Shown piece after piece: positions 53,571-63,820 of a DNA stretch of 64,000 bases. Each line of letters starts with the position of its first letter. Position 1 is the stretch's first letter. The notes below the pieces were generated by a model. The model did not search any database, had not been told where the DNA came from, and saw nothing but the letters and a program-made list of their open reading frames with translations. The stretch is from Agrobacterium rosae (lineage in GTDB: Bacteria > Pseudomonadota > Alphaproteobacteria > Rhizobiales > Rhizobiaceae): the NCBI RefSeq assembly GCF_002915175.1, contig NZ_NXEJ01000002.1, positions 278,236 through 342,235 on the forward strand, read 5' to 3'. The translations under genes and the position numbers were made by a program.

Positions 53571-55715
53571 TTTGGGAGGCGCAGACGCCTTGCCAAGCTT
53601 TACCGATGGCTCGCGACCCCAGACCCGCAAATCAGCGAGCTTGGATACGAAATCCGTCGGGTCTTCATCCTGCGGCAGAGCAACCACACCTTCATCGATC
53701 GCGTCCGCGATGCCTGCCTTTTGCAGCAACGGCATTGCCGATTCGACGTAACCGATGAACTTGCAGTGCTGGAAGGCATCTGCCACAAAGTCCCGCGCAG
53801 TCGCTTCATCGACCAGGTCTTCGACACCTTCCGGCGAGGTCAGCAGCGCGACCGCATCGAAGAGCACTGAAGGGCCACCATCGATCATGTGGTGAGCCTT
53901 GATCATGCTGCCATCGGAGGCTTTGACGCCACCAACCTTCGGAGCAATCAGCTCGAACACGGCTTTCTCTGCGGTAATCGCGTCTGTCAACGCCTTCAAC
54001 ATGCCGACATCGACGCCGTCTGTAATCAGAATACCAAGCTTGCGGCCTTCGAAACGTTTAGGGCCGTTTTCCACGATGCTGAGTGCTGGCGATGGCTCCA
54101 AATCCTGGCGGGTCGGCATGGCGGCATCGGCAGGTTTCGGCATCGACTCGAGGCCAAGCTTCTGCGCGACCGTTGCGGCCAGCGTTTCATCGATATTCAG
54201 CAAATGAGAAACCATTCGCTCGCGGATGGCAGGTATTTCGACCTTGCTGAGTTCGAAAGTCAGTGCTGCTGCGATGTGGCGCTGCTCGGCACCTGTCTGG
54301 CTGATATAGAATTGCCGCGCCTGGCTATAATGGTCGGCGAAGCTTTCAGGGCGCAGGCGTGCCTTAGTACCCTGTTCTTCCGCCGGGAAGTGACGATATC
54401 CTTGAGTGGGCGATTCCCGAGGGCCTTCGCCGTGCGAGTTCGGCTGATAATTGACCCGGCCGACAGGGTTGCGCATGGCCATATGACCATCCTGCTGGAA
54501 ATGCGCAAAAGGACATTTCGGTGCATTGATGGGCAAATGGGTGAAGTTCGGACCACCGAGGCGCTTCAACTGGGTGTCGAGATAGGAGAAGTTCCGGCCC
54601 TGAAGCAGTGGGTCATTGCTGAAATCGATGCCCGGCGGCACGTTCTGCGTCATGAACGCGACCTGTTCGGTCTCGGCAAAGAAGTTGTCTGGCATACGAT
54701 CCAGCACCATTCGACCGATGGCCTTTGGTGGCAGGATTTCCTCTGGGATGATCTTGGTCGGATCGAGAACGTCGAAGTCGAAGCTATCGGCAAATTCCTG
54801 ATCGAAAAGCTGAACCTGCAATTCCCATTCCGGAAAATCACCTGACTTAATCGCGTTCCAGAGATCGCGGCGGTGGAAATCCGGATCGGCACCGTTGATT
54901 TTGACCGCTTCGTTCCAGGCGACAGACTGAAGACCCAGTTTTGGCTTCCAGTGGAATTTTACGAAGGTGGATTCGTCCTTGTCGTTGACGAAGCGGAAGG
55001 TGTGAACGCCGAAACCTTCCATAAAGCGCAGCGAGCGGGGGATGGTTCTGTCCGACATGGTCCACATGATCATGTTCATGCTCTCAGGCGTCAGGCTGAT
55101 AAAATCCCAGAAATTGTCATGGGCCGTCTGCGCCTGCGGGAAAGCACGGTCCGGCTCCTGCTTGGCAGCATGGATGAGGTCGGGAAACTTGATGGCATCC
55201 TGAATGAAGAAAACCGGAATGTTGTTGCCAACCAGATCCCAATTGCCTTCCTTGGTATAAACCTTGACGGCAAAGCCGCGCACATCGCGCGCCAGATCGG
55301 CCGAACCCTTGTTGCCCGCAACCGTGGAGAAGCGCACGAACAGCGGCGTCTTTTCTCCCTTGCGCTGGAACAGGTCGGCCTTGGTGTATTGCGCAAGCGA
55401 ATCGTAGTTTTCGAAATAGCCGTGCGCGCCATAACCGCGTGCATGGACGACGCGTTCTGGAATACGCTCGTGGTCGAAGTGGAACATCTTTTCGCGGAAA
55501 TGAAAGTCATCCACCACGAGAGGACCACGGGCGCCGATCCGCAGCGAGTTCTGATCGTCGGCAACGGGGCCGCCCTGGGCGGTCGTCATGACGGGCGTGT
55601 CGCCTTCTGCGAACTGATGAAGTTCGCCGCCCTGTCCGCGTTGCATCTTCTGGTCGTGAATGGTGACGACGTCGGTGTCTTGCATCGACTTTGGAGCAGC
55701 TGGTTTCTTGGCCAT
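53565..55715 (-). CDS. katE: Large-subunit catalase (HPII type)
   Basis: This 716-residue heme catalase removes hydrogen peroxide. Catalytic His91 ([13 protein letters not shown]), Asn164 ([10 protein letters not shown]) and the heme-ligand Tyr378 (RNFSYLDTQ) are present. The C-terminal part (about 560-716, [13 protein letters not shown]) is the extra flavodoxin/DJ-1-like domain that marks the large-subunit (clade 2) form. The start at 55715 has AGGAA upstream. It stands in the stress block before the PepSY/stress protein unit. Confidence 0.95.
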   Translation of the reverse strand: MAKKPAAPKSMQDTDVVTIHDQKMQRGQGGELHQFAEGDTPVMTTAQGGPVADDQNSLRIGARGPLVVDDFHFREKMFHFDHERIPERVVHARGYGAHGYFENYDSLAQYTKADLFQRKGEKTPLFVRFSTVAGNKGSADLARDVRGFAVKVYTKEGNWDLVGNNIPVFFIQDAIKFPDLIHAAKQEPDRAFPQAQTAHDNFWDFISLTPESMNMIMWTMSDRTIPRSLRFMEGFGVHTFRFVNDKDESTFVKFHWKPKLGLQSVAWNEAVKINGADPDFHRRDLWNAIKSGDFPEWELQVQLFDQEFADSFDFDVLDPTKIIPEEILPPKAIGRMVLDRMPDNFFAETEQVAFMTQNVPPGIDFSNDPLLQGRNFSYLDTQLKRLGGPNFTHLPINAPKCPFAHFQQDGHMAMRNPVGRVNYQPNSHGEGPRESPTQGYRHFPAEEQGTKARLRPESFADHYSQARQFYISQTGAEQRHIAAALTFELSKVEIPAIRERMVSHLLNIDETLAATVAQKLGLESMPKPADAAMPTRQDLEPSPALSIVENGPKRFEGRKLGILITDGVDVGMLKALTDAITAEKAVFELIAPKVGGVKASDGSMIKAHHMIDGGPSVLFDAVALLTSPEGVEDLVDEATARDFVADAFQHCKFIGYVESAMPLLQKAGIADAIDEGVVALPQDEDPTDFVSKLADLRVWGREPSVKLGKASAPPKK

Positions 55716-55765
55716 GATAAAGTTCCTCATAGTTTGGACCTGAACTGCGTCAGCGCAACCCAGAC

Positions 55766-55796
55766 ATAAAAAGGCCGCCCGAAAGAGGCGGCCTTC
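55766..55796 (-). terminator. Intrinsic terminator after the glycine-rich stress protein gene
   Basis: AAGGCCGCC and GGCGGCCTT, perfect 9-bp arms with a 7-nt loop, are followed by a T-run on the minus strand. Confidence 0.88.
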
Positions 55797-55813
55797 TGAG
55801 CATTCAGTCTGGC

Positions 55814-56413
55814 TTAGAGGCCGGGGCGGCCGTAGCGAGTACGCTCTTTTTCGATCTGTTCGGCATTGTAGGGATCAAGCGTATCGTCAAACTTTTCCCA
55901 GCCCTGCTCGTTGTAGGCAACGCGGCGTTCAGCCGGATCGACCCAGTTTGAGCGCTTGAGAATGGCTTCGGCTTCAGGCACGAGACCGTCATCAACCTTT
56001 GCGGTGACGATGGTGCCGCCGCGGCGAACGCCCTCTGCGTAGACATGGGCATCTTCTTCAGACACGCCATTGTCTGTCATCGCACCGACAATACCGCCCG
56101 CTGCACCACCTGCGACAGCACCAGCAACGGCACCTGCGGCAGTGGCTGCAAGCCAGCCGGCGGCAACAACCGGGCCAACGCCTGGAATAGCCATGATGCC
56201 AAGGCCGGTCAAAAGACCGCCAGCGCCACCGACGACTGCACCAATGCCAGCGCCGGTGCCAGCACCTTCAGCGGCTTTGGAATCATCGTGGTGGTTGTTG
56301 GTGTTGTTGGAAACGATGCTGATGTCATCGGATGGTACACCAGCAGATTCCAAGGCAGTGACTGCCGAGCGTGCGTCTGAATGGTCGTCGAAAAGTCCAG
56401 TAATGGTTTTCAT
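55814..56413 (-). CDS. Glycine-rich general stress protein (YflT/GSP17M-like)
   Basis: This 199-residue protein has an N-terminal domain ([21 protein letters not shown]) like the general stress protein 17M/YflT domain, a long Gly/Ala hydrophobic core (about 55-115) that may insert in a membrane, and a polar C-terminus ([18 protein letters not shown]). It follows the PepSY-like gene by 41 bp, likely in one transcript behind an EcfG-like promoter. The start at 56413 has GAGGAA upstream. Confidence 0.82.
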   Translation of the reverse strand: MKTITGLFDDHSDARSAVTALESAGVPSDDISIVSNNTNNHHDDSKAAEGAGTGAGIGAVVGGAGGLLTGLGIMAIPGVGPVVAAGWLAATAAGAVAGAVAGGAAGGIVGAMTDNGVSEEDAHVYAEGVRRGGTIVTAKVDDGLVPEAEAILKRSNWVDPAERRVAYNEQGWEKFDDTLDPYNAEQIEKERTRYGRPGL

Positions 56414-56454
56414 ATCAAATTCCTCGAATTTCGTTGACGTCACTGGTTGCGACG

Positions 56455-56805
56455 TTACTTGGCGACGACGTTGCCCTGGTAATCCAAAGCGATCATGACA
56501 GCCTTGCCGTCCTTCATGCCTGCAGCCATCCAGATGCCCTTGTCGTCCTTCTTGAGGTCCTTGACATCGGAATAACCGGCTTCTTCGATGCGGGTCTTGG
56601 CCTGCTCTTCGGTGAAGCTGTTAGCGCCTTCTACAGGTGCAGTCGGGTTCTTGGTGTCAGGTGTGGCGACTGCTGGTGTCTTGCCGTCAGTGCTCGTCGC
56701 TGGGGCAGATGTGGCTGGGGCAGTCGTTGTAGGTGCGGTGGTCTGGGCAGCAGCCGTCAGGGCAGTAGCGCTCAACAGCGCTGCTGCAAGAATGAACTTC
56801 TTCAT
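56455..56805 (-). CDS. Exported PepSY-like small protein
   Basis: This 116-residue protein has a signal peptide (MKKFILAAALLSATALTAAA), a Thr/Ala/Pro-rich stretch (about 22-60) and a C-terminal PepSY-type half (SFTEEQAKTRIEEAGY, VMIALDYQGNVVA). The mature form is periplasmic; function unknown. It is the first gene of a two-gene unit under an EcfG-like promoter. Confidence 0.8.
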   Translation of the reverse strand: MKKFILAAALLSATALTAAAQTTAPTTTAPATSAPATSTDGKTPAVATPDTKNPTAPVEGANSFTEEQAKTRIEEAGYSDVKDLKKDDKGIWMAAGMKDGKAVMIALDYQGNVVAK

Positions 56806-56853
56806 GGTGATTTCCTCTCATGCGGACCGTTCTTCACAGCTCCGTGGCTCAAT

Positions 56854-56878
56854 AACCGTCCGCCAGACCATTCGTTCC
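56854..56878 (-). promoter_or_regulatory. EcfG-like promoter of the PepSY/stress protein unit
   Basis: On the minus strand: GGAAC, 16 bp, GGTT. A start near 56847 would give a 41-nt leader. One base differs from the CGTT consensus. Confidence 0.6.
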
Positions 56879-56890
56879 ATATTAGTGAAA

Positions 56891-59188
56891 TTAAATGGAC
56901 TTTGATGGCTGTCCGGTCTCGATCCTGACAGGGATCGCCTTGGAGGCTGGCGTCTTGGAGAGCTCGTCATGATGATCTATGGAAATCAACGTGTTGGCTT
57001 CGGGGTAATATGCGCCGATCGTGCCTCTGGGCAGGTTATGGGTGCGCACGGAGAGGCCACCGAGCTCGCGTCGTTTGCCATCTTCGAAATCGCTGACAAG
57101 CGTGATTTTCTGGCCCTCATGCAGGCCGGCTGCGGCCATATCCTGCGCGCACATCAGGACCACGTCTCTGGTGCCTTCGATGCCACGGAAGCGGTCGGAA
57201 TAACCATAGATCGTCGTGTTGAACTGGTCGTTCGAGCGCATCGTGACCAGGCGGAAGCGTCCGTCGGCGTCGTCAAAGGACAGAGCATTCAGCCGGTGCG
57301 GCGCGGTAAACACAGCCTTTTTCTCATCCGTATTCCAGATGCGCTTATGGGCGTTGTTGCCGCGATAGAAGCCGCCGGGCTGGAACATGCGGGCGTTATA
57401 GTCTTTGAAATCCTTAGGGTAGGTGAATTCGATCAGGTCGCGAACGAGGCCGTAATTTCCTGTCCACTCATCCCACTTCAGTTTCGGATTGGGAGCCAGC
57501 GCAGCCTTTGCGATACTTGTTACGATTGCCAGCTCGCTTTTGAGGTGAGCGGATGCGGGCGTTCTTTTGCCCAAAGAGCCGGAGATATGAGAAAAGCTGT
57601 CTTCCGTCGTCACGGCCTGCGGTCCCGTCGCCTGACTGTCTATCTCCAACCGAGACAGGCAAGGCAGGATATAGGTGTTTGCACCTGGGAAGAGATGGCT
57701 GCGGTTCAGCTTGGTGGAGATCATGACCGTCAATTCCTGACGGCTCCATGCCTGCTCCATGTCCTTCTGGTCCGGCACGGCGCGCACCAGATTGCCGCCG
57801 AGACAGATGAAGGCTTTGATACTGCCCGCCATCAACCCTTTCACGGCATCGACAATCGTCGTGCCGTCTTCCATGGGTGGATCGAAGTCGAACAATTGTT
57901 TCAGCTTGTCCATGGGGATCAGCTTGGTCTTTTCGGCTATGCCGACAGTGCGTTGCCCCTGCACATTCGAGTGACCGCGCACCGGACAGCAGCCAGCCCC
58001 TTCACGACCGATATTGCCCCTCAGAAGCAGCAAATTGACCAGCATGGCAACGTTGAGCGCACCCTGAGAATGTTGCGTCAGCCCCATGCCATAGACGCCA
58101 ATGACACGCTCGGACCGAACGTAGATGTCGCCAGCGCTGCGTAGAGCTGCTTCGGTAAGACCGCTTTCCCGTTCGATGTCTGGCCAGCCCGTGTCGCGGA
58201 CAGATTGAATGAATTTATCGAAGCCAACCGTGTGTTCCGCAATGAAGTCGACATCGATGACGCGCTTACCGGCATTGGCTATCGCTGCATCGTCCGCCTC
58301 CATGACCACCTTGCACAGGCCCAGTATCGCGGCGATATCGCCTCCGGCCTTCACTTGCAGATACTCGTCGGAAATCGTCGTTTCATGACCGGTCAGCATA
58401 TCGACCGGGCTTTGCGGGTTCACGAAGGACACCAATCCCTGCTCCACGACAGGGTTGAAGGTGACGATATGCGCACCACGCTTCTTCGCTTCCTGGAGTG
58501 GATGCAGGAAACGAGGGCTGTTGGAGCCGGGGTTCTGGCCGAAGAAAAAGAAGGCATCCGCCTTTTCGAGATCTTCCCAGACAATGGTTCCCACTGGCGA
58601 GCCGATGACCTTGTTGAGACCGACCGACGTCGTTTCGTGGCACATGTTGGAACTTTGGGGCAGATTGTTGTTGCCATAAGCGCGGGCCATCAGCGCATAG
58701 AGATAGGACGCTTCGAGCCCGGCGTGGCCTGACGAATAGAACACCGCGCTTTCACGCGGCAGCGCTTTCAGCCGTTGACCGATATCGGCAAAGGCTTCCT
58801 CCCAATCCACTTCGACATAGCGGTCAGTCTGGTGGTCGTAGCGCATGGGATGGGTGAGGCGGCCGGTTTTTTCCAGATCATGGTCTTTCCAGTCGCGAAG
58901 CTCCGCAACTGTATGGTCGTTCCAGAAATCCGGCGTGCATCGTGCACTGGTCAAATCCGATAGCGTGGCTTTCGCACCGTTTTCGCAAAACTCGAACGGG
59001 TGGTAGTTAGCGGGCTTTGGCCAGGCGCAGGACACGCACATGACCCCGCCTGGTTTGTTGAGATGCGCCAACGTATCGAGTGCGGCAGGGGTGGGCCAGT
59101 TCTCGCCGTAGATGCGGGCGATCGATTTGACCGATCCCCAACCACCGGACGGGCCTTCGGATTCGGGATTGGGGATTTGGTCTGCCAT
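56891..59188 (-). CDS. FdhF/YdeP-family molybdopterin oxidoreductase
   Basis: This 765-residue protein belongs to the formate-dehydrogenase-alpha-like YdeP family. Cys51, Cys54 and Cys68 (MCVSCAWPKP; FEFCEN) may bind an iron-sulfur cluster; molybdopterin-binding blocks include FFFGQNPGSNSP, GHSNVQGQRTVGI and LNRSHLFPGANTYILPCL. E. coli YdeP is linked to acid resistance; the substrate is unknown. There is no signal peptide, so it should be cytoplasmic. It follows the catalase-like gene by 47 bp, likely in one operon. Confidence 0.88.
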   Translation of the reverse strand: MADQIPNPESEGPSGGWGSVKSIARIYGENWPTPAALDTLAHLNKPGGVMCVSCAWPKPANYHPFEFCENGAKATLSDLTSARCTPDFWNDHTVAELRDWKDHDLEKTGRLTHPMRYDHQTDRYVEVDWEEAFADIGQRLKALPRESAVFYSSGHAGLEASYLYALMARAYGNNNLPQSSNMCHETTSVGLNKVIGSPVGTIVWEDLEKADAFFFFGQNPGSNSPRFLHPLQEAKKRGAHIVTFNPVVEQGLVSFVNPQSPVDMLTGHETTISDEYLQVKAGGDIAAILGLCKVVMEADDAAIANAGKRVIDVDFIAEHTVGFDKFIQSVRDTGWPDIERESGLTEAALRSAGDIYVRSERVIGVYGMGLTQHSQGALNVAMLVNLLLLRGNIGREGAGCCPVRGHSNVQGQRTVGIAEKTKLIPMDKLKQLFDFDPPMEDGTTIVDAVKGLMAGSIKAFICLGGNLVRAVPDQKDMEQAWSRQELTVMISTKLNRSHLFPGANTYILPCLSRLEIDSQATGPQAVTTEDSFSHISGSLGKRTPASAHLKSELAIVTSIAKAALAPNPKLKWDEWTGNYGLVRDLIEFTYPKDFKDYNARMFQPGGFYRGNNAHKRIWNTDEKKAVFTAPHRLNALSFDDADGRFRLVTMRSNDQFNTTIYGYSDRFRGIEGTRDVVLMCAQDMAAAGLHEGQKITLVSDFEDGKRRELGGLSVRTHNLPRGTIGAYYPEANTLISIDHHDELSKTPASKAIPVRIETGQPSKSI

Positions 59189-59235
59189 TTTATCGATCCA
59201 TCATTCTGGAGAAAGAGTGCGCGTTTTTGAGCCCG

Positions 59236-60312
59236 TTATTCTTGGGGCTCATGGATGGGACAGCGGTTGAAACCTGCACGAAACTGCGACGAGTGCTGGT
59301 AGGTGTCTTTTCTGGCTCGGTTGATATTGCCCAGTGGCCGGTGTGCCGCGAGGCCGGTCCAGACACTGAAGCGCATCTCTTCATCGACCTTGCGAACATT
59401 GTCGTCACTCCAACTGTCTTGCGGCGCGGCGCTGACCTTTGCGACGGTGATGAAGGGCGCGTCCTGTTCATCCCATTCGACCGTGGGGTCCTCGATCGGT
59501 TGTTTTTCCAAATAGCGACAGAGCTGAACCTGAAACAGCCACTCGCCAGCGGTGTCACGCATTTCTGCCTGCACCGTGTCTCGGATTGCGTTGTCGCCGA
59601 TGCTGGTGTCGATCTCCCGGCCCGTCAGCTCCACAAGACCGTGGGCAACCGGTTTCAGGCGAAACTTCGCGACATAGTCGCCATACAGAAATGGCGTGAC
59701 GCTGAAATAGGTCTCGCCCAACGGGTCGATATTGGGTGCGCCGCCCAGAGATTGGACCGCGGAACTCGAGATGCCGACAGCTTCCAGCGCGCTGTTTACG
59801 CCCTGCAACACGCTGGAGAGAACCTTTTTGGTTCCTTCCATGCGGTCCGTCGTTTTTGCAAGCAGTTTCAGATTGCCGTGAAATTTTTTGGCGTCTGGAG
59901 CCTGGAAAACGGGGCCGTTGACCATTACGAAATCCTGCGTTTCGCCCTCTGCGTCCTCGATGCGGGTGCCTTGGACGCCGACGACTTTCATCGCCAGACC
60001 GCGCGGTAGAGAAATGGCATCGGGCAGAATATCACCGGCATTGGTGGAGAGGCGCAGATAGACTTTGTAGCTGCCCGGCGAGGCGAAAAGTCCTTGAGCC
60101 AATTCCGGCGTCAGTCCGTCCTCAACGGTCATCGTTCCCTCCAGAATGCCATGGGACTTTGCGTGGACGGAGCGGACGGCGTGACCGTAGTCCTCGGCGG
60201 TTCGTGTCAAGATGACATCGAAGGTTTCGTTGAGATCGGCGATGACCTGCTTCTCGTCAGGCTTGATCTCTTCCAAATCGGCGCTGTAGCGGACAGGCTG
60301 TGGTGTCGTCAT
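59236..60312 (-). CDS. Catalase-like heme protein (SrpA family)
   Basis: This 358-residue protein has a shortened catalase fold: HAVRSVHAKSHGILEG with the distal His, YLRLSTNAGDILPD, GLAMKVVGVQG and QDFVMVNGPVFQ. It is about half the size of KatE and lacks its extra domain. Such proteins may be peroxidases or catalases. The ATG at 60312 is preferred over 60327 because GGAG lies 9 nt upstream. An EcfG-like promoter stands about 70 bp upstream. Confidence 0.85.
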   Translation of the reverse strand: MTTPQPVRYSADLEEIKPDEKQVIADLNETFDVILTRTAEDYGHAVRSVHAKSHGILEGTMTVEDGLTPELAQGLFASPGSYKVYLRLSTNAGDILPDAISLPRGLAMKVVGVQGTRIEDAEGETQDFVMVNGPVFQAPDAKKFHGNLKLLAKTTDRMEGTKKVLSSVLQGVNSALEAVGISSSAVQSLGGAPNIDPLGETYFSVTPFLYGDYVAKFRLKPVAHGLVELTGREIDTSIGDNAIRDTVQAEMRDTAGEWLFQVQLCRYLEKQPIEDPTVEWDEQDAPFITVAKVSAAPQDSWSDDNVRKVDEEMRFSVWTGLAAHRPLGNINRARKDTYQHSSQFRAGFNRCPIHEPQE

Positions 60313-60387
60313 GATGGAAGTCTCCATTGCGGGAAAAGGAAGAAATTTGGGATGCGACGGCCTCGAGCGGGCGCGTTTCTCAATTCT

Positions 60388-60413
60388 AACAACGGCGACT
60401 TCCTTATTGTTCC
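60388..60413 (-). promoter_or_regulatory. EcfG-like promoter of the catalase-like/YdeP unit
   Basis: On the minus strand: GGAAC, 17 bp, TGTT (consensus CGTT). Transcription would start near 60380, about 68 nt before the chosen start codon. Confidence 0.45.
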
Positions 60414-60535
60414 AACAGCCTCGTTTGCGGGCGCTGACACTCACGCAACTGTGTGAGGTGATGTTTTCGTTGGGACGGGCAACGATGTTGGCGCTGCGTC
60501 GTTTAGGACACGCGCCAATGAGGGAGTTCACGGTC

Positions 60536-61327
60536 ATGCCACGTCACGTTTTCTGGAAAGGGCACTTACGGCTCTCCCTCGTCACGGCGGCCGTTTCCCT
60601 GACGCCGGCGACTACTGAGAGCGCGAAGGTCAGATTTCACATTCTGAACCGCAAGACGGGCAACCGCGTCGAAAGCCACTACGCTGACAGCACGACGCAT
60701 CGCCGCGTTGCCGATAAAAATCAGGTCAAAGGATTTCCCAAGGAAGATGGCGGTTTCGTTTTGCTGGAAGACGACGAGATCGACGCCGTCGGGTTGGAAA
60801 GCACCAAGACCATCGATATCCAGACCTTCGTTCCCGCAGGCTCCATCGACTGGATCTGGTACGACCGTCCGCATTTTCTAAAACCAGAAGACAAGATCGG
60901 TGCTGAGGCCTTCGGCGTTATCAGGGACGCGATGAAGGCCAACAATGTCTCGGGCATAGCGCGGCTGGTGATCTATCGCAGGGAACATGCCGTTCTGCTG
61001 GAGCCCGCGGGCAATGGCATCATTTTATGGACGCTGCATTATGCCGATGAGGTTCGCGAGAGTATGGATACGCTTGAGCCCAAACAGAAACTCGATTCCG
61101 ATCTGCTTTCGCTGCTTGAAAAGCGGATCGAGGACAACACGATTGCGTGGAAACCTTCGGTCACTCAGGACAAGGTTCAGAAGAAGATCAAGGCGCTCCT
61201 CAAATCCAAGGAAAAGGGGAAAACAACGTCGAAATCAAAATCCGCGCCTGTCAAAAAGAGTGGCGGAAACGTCATCAACATCATGGACGCCCTCAAGAAG
61301 AGCCTCGCTTCCGAAAAGCGAGGCTAA
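60536..61327 (+). CDS. ku: Ku protein (non-homologous end joining)
   Basis: This 263-residue DNA end-binding protein begins PRHVFWKGHLRLSLVTAAVSL, the bacterial Ku barrel start, with DSTTHRRVADKNQVKGF and IDWIWYDRPHFL in the core. A Lys-rich tail (about 210-240) and a C-terminal NVINIMDALKKSL follow. Ku binds broken DNA ends and brings in LigD. AGGGAG stands 9 nt before the ATG at 60536; the long open stretch before it is not Ku-like. It faces ligD convergently. Confidence 0.93.
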   Translation: MPRHVFWKGHLRLSLVTAAVSLTPATTESAKVRFHILNRKTGNRVESHYADSTTHRRVADKNQVKGFPKEDGGFVLLEDDEIDAVGLESTKTIDIQTFVPAGSIDWIWYDRPHFLKPEDKIGAEAFGVIRDAMKANNVSGIARLVIYRREHAVLLEPAGNGIILWTLHYADEVRESMDTLEPKQKLDSDLLSLLEKRIEDNTIAWKPSVTQDKVQKKIKALLKSKEKGKTTSKSKSAPVKKSGGNVINIMDALKKSLASEKRG

Positions 61328-61337
61328 GCGATTTCCG

Positions 61338-63818
61338 CTATTTAGGCAGCGGCCTGGCGGCATCGAAAAAGCCGCTCCATGGGTCATGCTTCATGGCGGC
61401 CAGACGCGGCGCGATGTTGCTGACGGTGAAATAATCCGGGCTTATCTCGTCCGACAATTCCGACCATTCCAGCGGCATGGAAACAGCAGCTCCGGGCCGT
61501 GCCCGTGAGGAGTGGGGGGCAACGGCGGTGTTGCCGCGCCCGTTGCGAAGATAGTCGATGAAGATGCGACCGGGCCGCTTGGACTTGGTCGAGACGGCGA
61601 TGAATTTATCCCCATCATCCTTCGCCATGCTGACAGCCATGGCTTTGGCGAAGGCCTTGACCGCCGTCCATCCTGCCTGTGGCTTGAGAGGACTGACGAC
61701 ATGAAGCCCCTTGCCACCCGATGTCTTTACGAAGGCCGCCAGCCCGACGTCCTCAAAACGCCGCTTCAGCTCAAGTGCTGCACCGATGACATCGCTCCAG
61801 GTCACGTCCTCACCCGGATCGAGATCCATGGTGATCATGTCGGGCTTTTCCCAGCTGCGCGTGGTCGCGCCCCAGGGGTGAATTTCCAGCGCTGCCGACT
61901 GTACCAGTGCCATCAGCCCGTCGAAGTCGGTGATGCGGATCAGCGGCTCGCCCTGCTTATCCTTGGGATCGGTAATCTGCCCGATGGCTTTGTTGGTGCC
62001 GCGCCACGGGTGTTTCTGGAAAAAATGCGGTCCGTCGATACCATCCGGGCAGCGAACGAGGGCCAGCGGCCTGTCTACGATGTAGGGTGCCATCAGGTGC
62101 CAGACCTGCGCGTAATAATCGGCGAGACCTTCTTTCGTCACGCCGTCCTTCGGCCAATACAGCCGTTCCGGGTGGCTAAAGGTCACGCTGGTTTTGGGAA
62201 CAGGCTTTGCGGAACTTTGCGCATCCTCGCGATGGATATCTTTCGCATCCTTGTCCTCTCGAATGCCCCGAAACGATGCGTGGCGCAGGTTGCCATCGGC
62301 AGACCATGTGCGAAACTCCACTTCCGCAACGATATCAGGCTTCACGAAAATCAGATCGCGCTTGGCCAGCGCCGTCAGCTTGTCGGCGAAGGGGCTTGAT
62401 TTTTCCGTCAGGGGGTTCAGCGTCTGAAACAGTTTTTCCGCGACATCCGCCGTAAAACCGGTGCCGGCGCGTCCGACGTGGTGAAAACCGTCTTTATCGT
62501 AGACGCCGAGGGCCAGCGAACCGATGGCCTGATCCGAGGTGGATGACAGCGTGAAGCCACCGATGACGAACTCCTGACGGCTGGAGCATTTGGACTTTAC
62601 CCATTGCCCCTTGCGTCCTGAAAGGTATTTGCTGCTTTTCTGTTTGGAGATCACACCCTCGAGGCTGAGGCGGCAGGCGTGATCAAGGATCATGTCGCCG
62701 TTTTCCTCGAAATGCTCGCTATATCTCAAGGCAGCATCGCCGGATGGCAGCAGCTTTTCGAGGAGATGCTTGCGCTCGATCAGCTCCCCGTTTTGAAGGC
62801 TTTGGCCATCCAGATGCAACAGATCGAAGGCGTAATATCGGAAGCGGTCCGTTCGACCGGCGCTCAAGTCCTCTTGCAGAGCTGAAAAGTCCGATGCGCC
62901 ATTGTCGCGTTCCACAACAATCTCTCCATCGAGTATCGCATTTTGAACGGGAAGCTTGCTGAACGCCTTGACGACCTGGGGGCCAAACTTTTCCGTCCAG
63001 TCCAACCCGCTGCGGGTCAGAAGCGACACTTTGCCATCATCGATCCGAACCTGAACGCGGTAACCATCGAATTTGATTTCGTGCAGCCAGCGGTCGCCTG
63101 CGGGTGGCTTGGGTTTGAGGGTTGCAAGGGCAGGCGGGATGAAATCCGGTAGCGCTGCCTTGCGTGCGCCTTTTGGAAAATCATGCGTCTGCTTCGCTCC
63201 CGCAGTGGCCTTGGCCTTTTTGCTGACCGGCTTCGAATTCCACGTATCATCGGGTTTTGCGGCCACGTCTTTGATGCCGCGCCCAGATTTGATGGAGTTG
63301 GGCTCCTCGACCAGAATATCCTTGTCACCCTTGGTGCGGGCTTCTTCGTCCTCGACCTTGATCAGGAGCCAGTTTTCGCGGGTTTCGCCGGGTTTACCGT
63401 GCATACGAACCAGATGCCAACGACCTCTCAGCTTCTCGCCATCGAGATCGAATTCCAGATGGCCTTTCTTGTAGCCTTTTTTGGCATCACCAACCGGGCG
63501 CCAGGTTCCCTTGTCCCACAGGATCACCGTGCCGCCGCCATATTGACCCTTGGGTATGACGCCTTCGAATTCGCCGTAGCTCAAGGGGTGGTCTTCCACA
63601 TGGACCGCAAGCCGTTTGTCTTCTGGGTCAAGGCTGGGGCCACGCGTCACCGCCCAGCTCTTGAAAACACCGTCCATTTCCAGTCGGAAGTCGTAGTGAA
63701 GCCTGCGGGCATCGTGTTTTTGTATGACGAAGGACGACCCCTGATCCTCGCTCTTGGTGCCGCGTGGTTCTGGCGTCTGGTCGAAGCGGCGCTTGGCGTT
63801 GTAGCTTTGCAGGCCCAT
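61338..63818 (-). CDS. ligD: ATP-dependent DNA ligase D
   Basis: This 826-residue enzyme repairs double-strand breaks with Ku. The order is: 3'-phosphoesterase domain (about 25-170; HDARRLHYDFRLEMDG and HVEDHPLSYGEFEG), ATP-dependent ligase (about 220-530; adenylated Lys249 in IKFDGYR), and the archaeo-eukaryotic primase/polymerase domain (about 545-810; MDLDPGEDVTW with the metal Asp pair). This is the PE-LIG-POL arrangement. It starts 2 bp after the stop of a second ku gene on the same strand. Confidence 0.95.
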   Translation of the reverse strand: MGLQSYNAKRRFDQTPEPRGTKSEDQGSSFVIQKHDARRLHYDFRLEMDGVFKSWAVTRGPSLDPEDKRLAVHVEDHPLSYGEFEGVIPKGQYGGGTVILWDKGTWRPVGDAKKGYKKGHLEFDLDGEKLRGRWHLVRMHGKPGETRENWLLIKVEDEEARTKGDKDILVEEPNSIKSGRGIKDVAAKPDDTWNSKPVSKKAKATAGAKQTHDFPKGARKAALPDFIPPALATLKPKPPAGDRWLHEIKFDGYRVQVRIDDGKVSLLTRSGLDWTEKFGPQVVKAFSKLPVQNAILDGEIVVERDNGASDFSALQEDLSAGRTDRFRYYAFDLLHLDGQSLQNGELIERKHLLEKLLPSGDAALRYSEHFEENGDMILDHACRLSLEGVISKQKSSKYLSGRKGQWVKSKCSSRQEFVIGGFTLSSTSDQAIGSLALGVYDKDGFHHVGRAGTGFTADVAEKLFQTLNPLTEKSSPFADKLTALAKRDLIFVKPDIVAEVEFRTWSADGNLRHASFRGIREDKDAKDIHREDAQSSAKPVPKTSVTFSHPERLYWPKDGVTKEGLADYYAQVWHLMAPYIVDRPLALVRCPDGIDGPHFFQKHPWRGTNKAIGQITDPKDKQGEPLIRITDFDGLMALVQSAALEIHPWGATTRSWEKPDMITMDLDPGEDVTWSDVIGAALELKRRFEDVGLAAFVKTSGGKGLHVVSPLKPQAGWTAVKAFAKAMAVSMAKDDGDKFIAVSTKSKRPGRIFIDYLRNGRGNTAVAPHSSRARPGAAVSMPLEWSELSDEISPDYFTVSNIAPRLAAMKHDPWSGFFDAARPLPK

Positions 63819-63820
63819 GG

